From NCBI RefSeq assembly GCF_910592395.1, contig NC_088321.1, positions 12,216,001 to 12,280,000 on the forward strand: a stretch of DNA of 64,000 nucleotides, in the 5' to 3' direction. The translations under genes and the position numbers were made by a program. Position 1 is the stretch's first letter. Each line of letters begins with the position of its first letter. This document shows, one piece after another, positions 12,949 through 24,548 of the stretch. Source of the DNA: Lineus longissimus. Its lineage: Eukaryota > Nemertea > Pilidiophora > Heteronemertea > Lineidae. A model generated the notes under the pieces. The model worked only from the letters and a program-made list of their open reading frames with translations, had not been told where the DNA came from and did no database searches.

Positions 12949-13293
12949 CTTCTTCTTCTTGGCGTTTGACAACTGCATCAAATTCGAAGATACATGTAGT
13001 TGGATGTCACGAATTGGGCTGTGGTATTCAGGTCTTCCTCTGTTCACCAAAGCGTCCTCTGACCCTCCGACCGGCTAGGTCGTTCTCCAGTGGTCTTCAA
13101 ACATATCGCAGTCTTGGAGAAGACGACACATGGTCTGTTCGTCTTGCCCATACTGGCACTGTGAAGAATTTTTCCATCTCATTCTCTGCATGTGGTTGTG
13201 CAATTCGCAGTTTTCTATACGAAGGAAGTAAACGTTGTTATGTACACCGTACACCAAATTCTCTACAAACGGGAAAAAGTATAAGATTTTCAA
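12949..13293 (-). mobile_element. 5'-truncated LINE, 3' end with (AAG)n tail
   Basis: On the minus strand an open frame (13293-13075) ends with residues SQCQYGQDEQTMCRLLQDC. This resembles the C-terminal cysteine/histidine segment of many non-LTR retrotransposon ORF2 proteins (C-x-C-G...QTMxHxLxxC), although the usual histidine is replaced. About 110 bp downstream the strand ends in ACGCCAAGAAGAAGAAG, an (AAG)n-type tail also typical of a class of marine-invertebrate LINEs. Everything 5' is missing. No target duplication was identified. Nonfunctional. Confidence 0.55.
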
Positions 13294-13787
13294 TTTTATT
13301 TTAGGCGAAATTTATTTCTGTTTTTCGCGTATACTAGTGATTGGTATATACCATATACTTCATTGGTACAGCCGGCGGAGACTGCTTTCATTGGTATTAA
13401 GTCCACAACTATTAATAAATTATACAAAACAATGCTAATATGTAGCTAAGCCAGTTAACTAAGTAGCCAGATGCAATTAACGTTTGTACCTCTAACTAAG
13501 TGTGGTTGCTTTTTCCGGTTCAAATTCGCTTGTGGCATTTGCCAGGCTAACCTTTGAATTTAATTCAGGTGTTCTGCGACATGTCTAGTGATACGTAAAA
13601 CTGGGAATGTACCATTTGGCTTCGCTGAACAGCTCAAGGGGAGATGAATCATTAATGGCAAGACTAAATATCATGAAGCTATCAAAAAGTTACAGTATTG
13701 TAGAAATCCAGGTGGAATCAATAAACGTCCGTCAGTTTTATTCTTAAGACAATTCATCATAATTCACGATGTTTGTAATAATGAGAG
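13294..13787. other. Intergenic DNA, no gene recognised
   Basis: Plain AT-rich sequence; nothing supportable seen. Confidence 0.4.
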
Positions 13788-13921
13788 GTAAGGTAGAATG
13801 GGGTATTTGTAGCCCCGGTTTAATTGTAACCCCTGCCTATGATATTAATTGATATCCCCGTGCATCAAACAATGCATGGGGTATAAAAATACCGGGGCTA
13901 CAAATACCCATGCTACCTTAC
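13788..13921. mobile_element. Small foldback MITE
   Basis: GTAAGGTAGAATGGGGTATT at the left end faces a right end whose reverse complement reads GTAAGGTAGCATGGGTATTT. Pairing continues through TGTAGCCCCGGT on both sides, giving arms of about 33 bp. A second, nested hairpin (CCCCGTGCAT against ATGCATGGGG) sits in the middle. The 134-bp unit has no coding capacity. Confidence 0.6.
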
Positions 13922-14544
13922 ATCTTCACGATGATTGAGACTATACGCATCTGAAATTCACTCTTGCGTTGTGTTTTTCCCCCTTCTCTCGATATCGGAA
14001 AATTAAGTTACTAGATAGACCACATGTCTCCTGCACTGGCTGTCATATCGCCAGTGTGCCCAAAAAGCCGCACCTGATAGATAAAATGTAACATTTGTCA
14101 TAACGAGGCGAGTCTTATCAGTTAGACTATAGCAGGAAGATAAAGAGCGGAAATACAGTAGACAGAAATAGCTAGAACCCTTTGTGGTGAAAAGTCAACA
14201 TGTTGACCGGTAGCAACAAAAGCTGATTTGGTGTAGTTACGAATGGGCGATAAAAAAGATCAGATATTTCTTCATGAAATGAACAAATGTTGGTTATATC
14301 AATATGAATACCTACTCAACAATCTAATACAACAACTAAACCAGATTGTCAGAAGTTTCGTTGGCAATTAACAGCGCTGCGGGAATGAGAATGTGATGGG
14401 TTAAAAAAATCCTGATAAAGGCTCATCTACCAGATTTTAGGCACATTGCCTTTCTATCAGACATTTGCACGGATTGATAAACGGAATTTTAAGCGATATT
14501 TGTACCACTTATCTATACTCGAGCCCGATTAAATCACTTTTACG
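13922..14544. other. Intergenic DNA, no gene recognised
   Basis: No ORF, repeat or motif that I can support. Confidence 0.35.
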
Positions 14545-14693
14545 CCAGTCTTATCAATGGTATAGTGATTGCAATGTAAACTAAGTCTGGGGTTCGAAAC
14601 ATGCTGAGACTTTTCTGTTAATGCTCAGTAAGGGAAAGGTCCAATTTCTGGACCACAATGCCTAAATGATGATGATGAGATGATGAAGATGAG
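14545..14693 (+). mobile_element. Candidate tRNA-derived SINE
   Basis: An A-box-like TGGTATAGTG at 14558-14567 is followed 33 bp later by a perfect B-box-like GGTTCGAAAC at 14591-14600, the spacing of an internal RNA polymerase III promoter. The unit runs on through non-tRNA sequence to an (ATG)n-like simple tail at 14665-14693. The head does not fold into a clean cloverleaf by eye, so it is not called as a tRNA gene. Confidence 0.4.
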
Positions 14694-17105
14694 TAACGTC
14701 TATTGCATAAATTCGTTGCCAAAATCCTTAATATTGACATTGTATTCGCAAACATTCTTTGCTGTTTCTTTTTTTCTTTCTATCAACAAATACGTGATTA
14801 CCAGTCCCGCCATGTCATAATAATGAAACGTCGCTTTCAATGAATACCTTTCGACAGGGGGAAGATTTCCCGAACGAATTTATTAGTGACTGTTCACGTA
14901 TGTGTCAATCATATTCCTGTAGCTGTCAGAGGTATGGCAGCTGATAGATTCGAGAATTACTACCTCATTCATCTGAATGTTTCTTTGAGGTTTTTTTTGA
15001 TGAAAAACCTACAAGATTGGTCGAGAGGCTCGTAAAAACATTGGCTTTGTTTGTAAGCTCATACTGTGTCGAGTCGACGCGAATGAGCCGGTTGAGAGGT
15101 GGCTTCCTAAATGGCCTACGTGTGCATATATAATCCTCCACTTTCAGTTGGAAAAAACATGGATTTGAGGCTAGGTTGTATTTGAAATATCAAATATTAT
15201 ATAAATGAAATGCAATTTTGTCTATATTTTGATTTCAAAAAGATGAACATTTCAAATAATATTTGAAACAAATGTGCCACAACCTCTAGAAGCCCCAAAA
15301 ATGGTGCGATCAATCAAAAAGTGCATGTTTTGGCACATCGTGGCACGTTTTGTCCGCAGAAAGGGTCAATGCGGCGCGTTATGGGGCATTCTCAAACGTG
15401 TCAGAAATATTCCATCTGATTTCAAGGCTCAGTGATTTCGCTAACACCCCAGTAGTGCACACACACACAAAACTTGCTCCAAAACCTTTGAGGGCTTCCC
15501 TGTCAATACAAAGCAAGATTGACATGTTTGGGCTTTGTGGAACGAATGTCCATGGGATTGAAAAGGAAAAGCAAGCAACGACCCCTTCCCCCAAAAAAAT
15601 CATCAGGTCGTCTATCTGGTAATATTAAATAGCATCTAATCATACTGATATAACACAAATAAAATAGCACGCTAAGATGGCATTGCTATTAGGTACCAAT
15701 TTACAGTAACTCATTCCATAATTAGCCCTAACCTTTAAACACTAAAATTGAGTTTATTTATGTTGTATCGGTATTTTTCTGCGATGTATCAAAACGCGTG
15801 CATTTTTAATTAATTTCGTCAGTTTGGGGCTACTAAAACGTGACCACTTTCGTATTTCTGGCCTTGATTGTCCCTTTAAAACAAGCACCACAAGAGACAC
15901 TTTCAATGCCAAAAATATTGAAAGCTTCTTGAGTGACAGTATCGCCTTAATTTCAGGGTATTTTAATTCCAGTCTTATGACAGAAACGTAATACGTTGAT
16001 TAAACTATTATGATTACTCACGTTCGCGTCAATCAGTTAATGTCAAATTGCGGATATCTGGAATGCAATCATCGAAATTGTGGGATGGAGCTAATTTTCA
16101 CAAGATATGGACGAGACAGAAATGAAAAACTACGCAAATACATTTTTGATTGTATGGCCTTGCCTCAAATCTTAGATGTCTTGATGCATCACATTCATTG
16201 GCCCTTGCTTGTTTAGGCCTAACCACCATGAAAGCTGTCTCGAGGAGGTCGATGTTGTCAAGATTGGCATCGATGTCCCTTTGATGAGATTTCCTCGTAT
16301 TTTCTTTCTAACTATTTTTTTGGATCTTCGGCCTTGGCAACTCATTTTTCATATGGCCGCCATTCCCTATTAGTTACAGTGGCATTGGCAGGTATCATAA
16401 CATGATTGCTGCCTGCTTATTTAACTGTGGAAAATCAGCCTTTCGCTATGATTACACAACAGTTCCACGGACGTGACTGGTAATATATTTTTCATCACCA
16501 TCTTCCTGTCGACTGATTGGCATGGCCGCGTTTAACAAAACAGGCGTGCGCGCGCATTTATAACTCGGGCAGATTAGTTGTTGATTATGTTTGCACATGA
16601 ATTAGACGATGATTCCTGTGCACAAAAAAGGTGGGCACTTATTAGCGATGCTAATTTCATATCTTCTGTAAAAAGAAAATGTTCTCTAATAGCTGCATTA
16701 TGAAATCAAGACGAAAATTGGTCTGCTATCCGATCAGGAAAACAATATAAAATATGAAACCTACCAGTCAGATACATTTGAAATTGACCTGTCTTTTTAA
16801 CACGGGCTATCAGTTATGAGTATTTAATTAACTATAAATACATCCCCTGGCTATTGTGCAATAAATATCCCAGTAATGTGTAAGAAGGGGACACAATTGG
16901 TCTAGTTGGGAGGGAGGGATCGGGAGGGTAGCATTCGATTCACATCTACGAAGTGCGGTAGTTTCGCTCCATGACCATTCGCCCCCAGTCGTTTCGTTCC
17001 AAATCGTAGTAGTTTCGCTCAATGGCTTTGGTCGTTTTGCCCCCTGTGACGTTGGATATTTCAGCCTCCCAAGCATTCATCGTTGGACAAATTAACCGTC
17101 CAATA

Positions 17106-17106
<1 letters not shown>
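14694..17106. other. Intergenic DNA, no gene recognised
   Basis: Holds a weak foldback at about 15174-15285 (GGTTGTATTTGAAATATCAA against its inverse) and, at 16935-17045, four variants of a GAGCGAAACTAC / GAACGAAACGAC motif on the minus strand at roughly 25-bp spacing. No gene supported. Confidence 0.4.

Positions 17107-17142
<36 letters not shown>
17107..17142 (+). repeat. (GAT)n microsatellite
   Basis: About twelve uninterrupted GAT triplets. An open frame across it (17022-17225) would encode poly-aspartate, but nothing else supports coding. Confidence 0.9.
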
Positions 17143-20100
17143 ATGAAGTAATTTTTCTATCTTATTACTCTGTCGTTAGACCATTGACAAGCCACTTGTT
17201 TCTGATCGCGATTGTAATATTTTAGCGAGTTCTAACCTTAAAGGGTTCTCAATGTATTGAAATATAGTTTGAGTGTTTTCTAGCAAAAAACGTTGCAAAT
17301 AGGCGATGCCTAAAAAAATGTACAGACAGTATTTGAAGCTGCCTGCCTGTTCTTAGACTGTTTCCCTGTGAACCTGTGGACTTCAGGTCTGGCATTGTTC
17401 CAGTTGTCTCCCAATGAGAACCAATCGGATCGTGGAAAAAGCCAAACACGGTTCATTTTGTAATTTGTCTGCGGTGCACCCAACAAAGTCAAAATACCAT
17501 GTCTAAAAGTGTATTGCCATAAAACTAAGTAGCCATAGGCAAAGAAAGGTACGATGGCGCTCCTCTTCAACACCAAAAGAATAGTTTTCAAAGTAATAAG
17601 AACATTGAGAAAAACCAATATATTAACGAGATGTATCAGAAACATGTAAACACTCTCCTGATTTTGCGTGGTCGTCCTGGATACCACTTGTGATATTACA
17701 GGTGTCAGAAAACTCAGGAAGCTTAGAGTGACGTGATCTGAGTACTTGTAGTACGGATTTTAGCGGGATAGGTTTGGATGTTTCGATTACTCCAGATTAT
17801 CATGTGCAAGGAATGAATAAACTGCATTTGGCTAACCGTATGAAAGCTTATAGTGACAAATGTTTTCAAAATTGCTATTTCTCAAGTAGTTCTCTTCGAA
17901 GGACTGGTCCTTGCTGAAAGTGCTTAGTCATCCCAGTGTCTTCCGGGTGTTGTTAAAGTGCTCAGACTCATTTACCTTCGAATTCTAGCTGGAACAATTA
18001 AATGCATCGGACGGTATTTGAACCTAAGACGTCACCGTCAGGAGCCCGGCAATCTAGCCATTGCGTCCCCCGCCACCCTCTACAATGTCTATAGTTCCGA
18101 AAAAGAACACATCACCTTTGCCTTGCCTTGTCACATCACCTTTGCCTTTTCTTATCGTTCAGGAATTTCGAAAATGTGCAAAAAACGGCTTGAACTTATC
18201 AACGAGATACAAGTTTAGTTAAGACATTGAAAATGATAATGTCTTACTGGTAACTATCAAAGGAAATGGAACGAGGCAGCTCTTTTCACTAGGTACCATA
18301 TTAAGCGTTCAAGTAATCCGTCAGATTTTCGTTGGCATTTTACCCTGTTTGTTGATCCTCTATTTGCAAAAATAAAGCAAAAACAAAACTTGTTCTCGGA
18401 AAAGCCGCATGAAATTGATGCTGAGATAATTTTCTGGTTCGCAGGCCTCAACCATATCCTAATACTAATTCCTCCCCGCAGTACAAGGTTGTTCCATGAC
18501 AAAATGGTTCTTATTCCTTTCCAGAAAGTAGATGTCCAGTTGTCATCATCTGTCATAAATTGCTCCCAGAAAGTGCCTAGGCTCCAACCACGAGCAAATG
18601 CATTACACAGTGCAATACATTGCAGCCTCATCTTGGACTGCAGTGAGCGTAATGCATTGGTTAATGGTTGGAGCCTACTCAAAGACAAAAAGTACACTTC
18701 GGCAGGGCAGTTTTTTGGGCACCCCGTATCAAACAAAAGGTATGTTCTTAGAGCAATCGATCTAAATCAGATTACATTTCAACATTATAATCATACACGA
18801 CTCGACAGGACCGTGCGAGATTTCGGGATATTTCGGATCGTTGTCTTGGAAACTGATTTGGTATAATACAGGTGTCAGATAAATTACTAACGGAGATTTG
18901 ACGTGATTGGAATATTGGCTGAATTATGGGAGCGAGCTAGTGGAAATAGACTCCATCACTTTGTTAGGCCAGGGCTGATACTTTGGTTTTGCGCCAAGTT
19001 CCCTTTACATTTATTCATACAAGTGAAATTCAGTAGTTTAGGACCAGGAAGTATTACTGACTGCAAGCTGTTACATGGCCGACAAACTTGGATCTCCTAC
19101 ACGGCCGCCGAGTTATGACTGCATATATTTCCCTACCAACCGCAGATTTCTGGTGACTGGATAGTTTAACTTTCATCGACATCGAACAAGTTGTACAATA
19201 TTGGCGGATTGAGGCTTGAAATACAGCAGAGCAACGTTTGTGACGTCTGTGATGGAATATGGTGGAATACCACCAGACGTCACAAGCAACGTGTGGCTTG
19301 TGAATTTTCTGGAGCCTCTCGCCTTAACGTCAAGCAAGTTATCTATAGCTAGGATGACAATACATGTGTCCCTTTGTTTGGCTCTTACATCGCAAGAAAA
19401 CAGGCCTAGTCCGATACGTGGTCTAGTGTCTTTAAACATAGCTCGCTCCATCCGAGGCCTTAATTCCAATTGTTCCATCGTCTTATCAAAGGGTCATCAG
19501 AGACCATCTTGATAACATCGACCCCCACGTAACAGCTTGCAGTGTGACCGATAGGCCTTAACCTGCGAAGGCATGCAGCGTCATGTAACACACACCTATG
19601 AACATCTATGTTAATATTGTTTACGTCTATGATACAAATAACGCCACACCGTTCCCTTTACGCATATAACTTTAGCATTACAACTTTGAACATGGATCTA
19701 AATCCCCGACCCGATGGACTAATCTCTAGCTCCAAGCTTTGTGCACAACGCTTTTAATATACTTTTATGTGATGCAAATAAACACAAACTTGTCTAAAGG
19801 TGTCTTGCAGTTAAAAATGGAAATTATTTTTCTGATTCTCGTCCTTATAAATAAGACTGATGGCGTAAAAGGCCTACTACTTTCGGTCAAACTTTTAAAA
19901 ACCGAAATTGAACTTGAAATTTCAAATTGTGCAAATACCCGCTGAATATGAATTTTAACGACGCCATAGTGTAGTAGGGCAAACATTTACTAAACTGCCA
20001 CATTTCAGCGCATTTGCTTGCAGAATAACTACGCCAGGGAAATGTTTATTTCCAACAATCGGTGGCCAATTGAATGTTAACACGAATGACCTATAGGTCT

Positions 20101-20317
20101 GTAACCACAGCAACATGGGAATGCACACCACACTTACAATGTCACAACAACCATTCATAGGTGCATAGCTGCCGCCATCACCACTTGTCCATCATCAAGT
20201 TTATAAAGTGTCCGATAAATAAGGCATCACCAACATGACTATCACACCGCCAACTTATTCCATCCTTTGAAATCTATCTTAATTCCCCTGCCGACGTGAT
20301 GACCTTTCCCAAGCTTT
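17143..20317. other. Mostly unassigned DNA with one membrane-like ORF
   Basis: A 125-codon minus-strand frame at 17310-17687 has two hydrophobic stretches (around VNILVFLNVLITLKTILLV and FFAYGYLVLW) and could be an exon of a membrane protein, but I recognise no family and no convincing splice pair. Overlapping opposite frames at 18257-18736 and 18390-18866 share a hairpin region and cannot both be real. No confident gene. Confidence 0.3.
18577..18678. repeat. Long imperfect hairpin
   Basis: CTAGGCTCCAACCACGAGCA at the left faces a right arm whose reverse complement reads GTAGGCTCCAACCATTAACC. Pairing resumes through AATGCATTAC on both sides and on to CAGTGCA/TCACTGCA. The arms span about 38 nt with an internal mismatch patch and a 25-30-nt terminal loop. 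The size and shape resemble an animal pre-miRNA hairpin, though a decayed MITE is equally possible. Confidence 0.5.
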
Positions 20318-20412
20318 GTACATTGTACTTTTGATAATGACGCCGTCATTGCAGTCTTACTGCAATCATATCTCAGCCAACTGGGAAATTATTAGGTCCA
20401 CTCGGAGATTGT
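20318..20412 (+). repeat. Dispersed direct repeat, copy 1
   Basis: The stretch beginning TTGTACATTGTACTTTTGAT and containing GCAGTCTTACTGCAAT is repeated with changes at about 21731-21830 in the same orientation. The two copies flank the foldback element at 20942-21339. Confidence 0.5.
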
Positions 20413-20941
20413 ATGCCCAGTTTGGCATTTCTTTGTCACATTGTGCTAAAACCATGAGACTAAAAGATATCCGCATTGGTGATACAGTGTTGCAGTTTTT
20501 CCAAACGGCAAATGTTTGGCGACTTTTCACTAGGATTCAATATGATGCTACCTGGTTTCTGTTCCAGGAGTAATTGTCAAAATCATTATTGATGGTTGAC
20601 AAGAAATGAAATTGAGTTCATTATCCGTGAGTAAATGTTGAATTTAAGCGTTAAACAAATTTGTTACAAGGAAGCACTGTTACTTGTAGTAGTTAAGTTG
20701 ATGCTAGTAATGCACTGTGTCGGGGTTAATGCAGATCATATTAAGCAGACACAGTCTAATTTAAAGGGGTTTTAGTATAGAAATTATGCCTCACTGTTGG
20801 AATAGTTTTATACCTTCAAAACTCGTTTTTTCTCGCATCCGGTTCTATATACATGTAACACAGAACGGGTAAGGACGAATGAGCACGCCACTTACGCCCC
20901 CCCCCCCCAAAAAAGATCTTCACCAATATAAAAAATCATAT

Positions 20942-21339
20942 CACTAGGAGGCGTTCCCGGTATTTTTACGGTTTATCTAACTTTTCCTGATTTATCCGAG
21001 AAAAGTCCGACATTGTCCGACTTTACCCTGAAAGGTCGAATTTCTAGAAAACCTATTTTTCTAAAATTACTTCGGCTTCCCAAAATAAGGCATAAAAGAT
21101 CAAAGCCCTATGATTAATGGGTTTACCAAGGTGACACAATTGAGTGAGCTAATTTAGTATTCACGATCAGGCTACTCTGAGTGTTTAGCCTTTCTTGCCC
21201 TATTTTGGGAAGTATTAAGTATTTTCCACAGGTTTTTTTCTAGAAATGCGACCTTTCTCGGAAAAGTCGGACAATGTCGGACTTTCGATGGATAAATCAG
21301 GAAAAATTAAAGAAAGTCGGAAAAAGCCTTTAACTAGTG
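20942..21339. mobile_element. Foldback MITE, family 1, copy 2
   Basis: Related to 7467-7895: same end (CACTAGGAGGC), same subterminal GAAAAGTCCGACATTGTCCG with its inverse GGACAATGTCGGACTTT, and the same CTTCGGCTTCCCAAAATA segment. The two copies have diverged by substitutions and small indels, so the insertions are old and independent. Noncoding. Confidence 0.7.
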
Positions 21340-21909
21340 TGTCTAGCTTTTCAGGTAACCGTAAAAATTTGGGGTTTTGCAAAATACTGATGGTCAAATC
21401 ACATTTCCATATTCAGTTTTAGGTGTTTAAGATTATGTTTTGATACTTTCCTGGCTGGCATTTATTTTTCCAGACACCGTGAGGGTGATCGGGAGTTGTC
21501 ATTATTTATCCCAAAACTCGGGATCGGCAAATAACGCTAGTTTGCCCTACATTTTTGCTCCATCCTCGCAGTATTTTGTGAGACAACAAATGTCTCCAGT
21601 TCCTTAAACCACACAATTTATTTTCACATTTAGTAAGATATCCCACCTGTCCCCTAAGACAACGCATTATCTGCTCCGTCAGGCTTGATGACAACAGTGG
21701 TGATGAGCAAAGATCCGTCTTTTATTAACGTTGTACATTGTACTTTGCGATAATGGCGTTATTACTGCAGTCTTATTGTATTGCTACCCCAACCAGCCGG
21801 GAAATCAAAAGGATTATTATGAGATTTCTACAGCTTGAGCATTGCTGGGATTCTCTACTTTTTCATGCGGCGGTCTTTTTGTCGGGAAATCGACAGAAAA
21901 ATTACTATT
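21340..21909. other. Intergenic DNA including second copy of a dispersed repeat
   Basis: 21731-21830 is the second copy of the repeat at 20318-20412. No gene supported. Confidence 0.4.
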
Positions 21910-22027
21910 AACAAAAAAGGAATGGCAATCTTCAGCAGGATAATATATAAATATCGCACGAATGGAATAACAAAAAAGGAATGGCAATCTTCAGCAGGAT
22001 AATATATAAATATCGCACGAATGGAAT
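21910..22027 (+). repeat. Recent 59-bp tandem duplication
   Basis: Two adjacent copies (21910-21968 and 21969-22027), each starting AACAAAAAAGGAATGGCAAT and ending ATCGCACGAATGGAAT, appear identical, so the duplication is recent. The ATATCGCAC motif recurs inverted at about 22071 and again direct at about 22203, hinting at an older foldback element. Confidence 0.85.
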
Positions 22028-22540
22028 AATTTTTTAACCGTTGAATAATTTCTAATATTCCATGGCTTAAAGTGCGATATTTGTTACATCATACCAAATC
22101 ACTGCCTTGATTTGATACACCACCAGCTAGACCTGCCAACTTCACACTGCCATTTTTGTTCAACAACATCATCATAGAATAATGCCATACAAAAGTAAAA
22201 AATATCGCACGGTCACGTGGTACTGAATACCGCGCTCCGATTGGTTCACATACCAATGAAGTATTATAATAAACCATATTGTGTTTTGCTCCGCTGCATA
22301 TGCACAATTCGGACCACATCCCTGATATGTTACAGGTCTTCGATCTCCACTTATAATTTTGCAAGCCATTTTCAGATAAATTCGCACTATTTACGTGGCG
22401 GAATCACTATCTTTGTAATGTATGGTTCAATTCCCCTTACATGAACTCATATGCTAGCTCAGCATCTACACACTTCAAAAATTAGCCAAATAAGACATTG
22501 CTTAAGATGAGATGTTTTGAATATTAAATAGACAAATAGA

Positions 22541-22558
22541 CCCCCCCCCCCCCCCCCA
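22541..22558 (+). repeat. Poly-C tract
   Basis: A run of about 17 cytosines. Similar shorter runs occur at about 20898 and, as poly-G, at about 36569. Confidence 0.9.
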
Positions 22559-22669
22559 CCTTCCTCCACCCTATACATGAGTAAGGGTATTGACTTCTTA
22601 AGGTGCCTATTTTTCAGTACAACCTCGCCTTGAGATTTAATTATAGTTGCATGAACTATAGGTCTAGCC

Positions 22670-22918
22670 ATGTTAAGGTCGCTTAGTGGTCGTCGACCGT
22701 TGGCGGAAATTGGTGATGGTCTGAATACAATAGGACAAAAGGTGCGGCCTTTGAGACCTGATAATAGAAATGTACCTGAGCCATTGGCTTTATTCGATAA
22801 TGGCCAAGACGGAACATATACCAGACATGGTGAGCAGCGTTACTTTGGTCACACTAGCGATAAAATGAGGATGACACTTTCTAGTGAGATAGAACTAAAG
22901 GGGTTGTACCCACGGTAG
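22670..22918 (+). CDS. Short hypothetical ORF of 82 codons, unassigned
   Basis: The open frame is rich in Arg, Gly, Asp, Pro and Leu and poor in Cys and Trp (it contains GRRPLAEIGDG), so it looks more protein-like than most frames in this AT-rich DNA. I recognise no domain and see no signal peptide, membrane segment or compelling splice sites. It may be an exon, a pseudogene or chance. Confidence 0.15.
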   Translation: MLRSLSGRRPLAEIGDGLNTIGQKVRPLRPDNRNVPEPLALFDNGQDGTYTRHGEQRYFGHTSDKMRMTLSSEIELKGLYPR

Positions 22919-23733
22919 GGTATTCCTGAAATAGTGGTTCTATGTAGTTAATTAAAGGCCTGGTTTTTTTCCCGATATTTTCCTACGGTATACAAGTCGC
23001 AAGTGCATATGGGCGGCTGTCACAACCACTAAATATAAAAACCGACGCTTAATTTAAAAACGTAAAGTCTTAACGCTTTATGTGAAAACTTACGACGCTT
23101 ATATACAATATTTTAATCGGATTTTCTACACTTGTAAAAAATGTTTAATTTGTAAAAAGCCATTTTTCGTTGAAGCGTATTCCCAAACGTTTTTCTCTGT
23201 CAAATCTGTCAACATTTTCGGCAACTTGGCACCTGGTTAACATATACTGAGAATGTTACTGAAAATTATGGACAGTTCGTCAAATACACCAGCACTTCTG
23301 GTTCCAGCAAATCAAACAACACCCCATCGAAAATTCTATCATCTTGAAGAATCTGTAAATCATCTTTGATCGTCATTTTATCTGGTATAATTATAGTAGC
23401 AGATATTTTGCAAAGAGAAGTAATGTCCCCGGTCAATAATGAGATGCAATTCATGTATCTTTACTTACTAGATGACTTTGATCCGCCCATTATGAAGTTA
23501 ATCAGCGATGTCCATAAAATAGGTCCTTGTTTTTATTAAGTTGAAGGGAATTGGTATACTGTCATGACGAAGCTAATTGCATGGTTCAAAAGCGATCGGT
23601 TATGCAGTCGTCCCTCCCCCTCCTCGTTAAAGGGATCGATGCTTGATCAACGTCAAAATTACGGGATGCAATGGCGGGGAGATCCTTTTTTTCTACGGAC
23701 AGTCCACTGATGCTGGCCGTCGCTGCTGTGAAG
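22919..23733. other. Intergenic DNA, no gene recognised
   Basis: AT-rich; no supported feature. Confidence 0.4.
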
Positions 23734-24357
23734 TCGATGATGATGACGATGATGATGACGATGATGATGACGATGATGATGACGATGATGATAGTAGGAT
23801 GATGATGATAGTAGGATGATGATGATAGTAGGATGATGATGATAGTAGGATGATGATGATAGTAGGATGATGATGATAGTAGGATGATGATGATAGTAGG
23901 ATGATGATGATAGTAGGATGATGATGATAGTAGGATGATGATGATAGTAGGATGATGATGATAGTAGGACGATGATGATAGTAGGACGATGATGATAGTA
24001 GGACGATGATGATAGTAGGACGATGATGATAGTAGGACGATGATGATAGTAGGACGATGATGATAGTAGGACGATGATGATAGTAGGACGATGATGATAG
24101 TAGGACGATGATGATAGTAGGACGATGATGATAGTAGGACGATGATGATAGTAGGACGATGATGATAGTAGGACGATGATGATAGTAGGACGATGATGAT
24201 AGTAGGACGATGATGATAGTAGGACGATGATGATAGTAGGACGATGATGATAGTAGGACGATGATGATAGTAGGACGATGATGATAGTAGGACGATGATG
24301 ATAGTAGGACGATGATGATAGTAGGACGATGATGATAGTAGGATGATGATGGATGAT
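23734..24357 (+). repeat. 17-bp minisatellite with a 12-bp repeat lead-in
   Basis: The array starts with GATGATGACGAT 12-mers (about 23734-23790). It is followed by roughly ten copies of GATGATGATGATAGTAG (23791-23966) and about 22 copies of GACGATGATGATAGTAG (23967-24337). The two variants form separate blocks rather than being mixed, so the array grew by local expansion of a C-for-T variant. The minus-strand unit has no stop in any frame and 17 is not a multiple of 3. All three minus frames therefore stay open and read the same 17-residue cycle, giving spurious ORFs of 248-272 codons. Confidence 0.95.
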
Positions 24358-24447
24358 GGACAATGGATAATGGATAACGGATGACGACGACGATGATGAT
24401 GCAAACATTTCGAACCCTAGCGATATGATTTTCAAACATGAAAACTA

Positions 24448-24548
24448 CACCAAATTGATAAATATGGCTTCACACGGATGATGTTCTGATTCGCAGATGG
24501 CGCAAAAGCAGTAACAGTTAAGAATCAAAGAAATTTATCAATTTGGTG
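24448..24548. mobile_element. Tc1/mariner-type MITE, 101 bp
   Basis: Perfect 16-bp terminal inverted repeats CACCAAATTGATAAAT are flanked on both sides by TA (24446-24447 and 24549-24550), the target duplication of the Tc1/mariner superfamily. The interior has no coding potential. Confidence 0.7.

Noticed and set aside
14545-14615. tRNA gene
   Set aside because: A- and B-box-like motifs are present but a full cloverleaf with an acceptor stem does not form by eye; a SINE head is more likely.
17310-17687. 125-codon hydrophobic minus-strand ORF
   Set aside because: Could be an exon of a membrane protein, but no family is recognised and no convincing flanking splice sites; left as unassigned.
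18257-18866. Overlapping ORFs of 159 and 158 codons on opposite strands
   Set aside because: They overlap almost fully, contain an inverted repeat, and neither shows a domain or splice support.
23734-24357. Possible CRISPR array
   Set aside because: Units are contiguous 17-mers without unique spacers and the genome is eukaryotic; it is a minisatellite.
23586-24439. Minus-strand ORFs of 248-272 codons
   Set aside because: They are three frames of the 17-bp minisatellite, all reading the same cyclic peptide; an artefact of a stop-free repeat unit.
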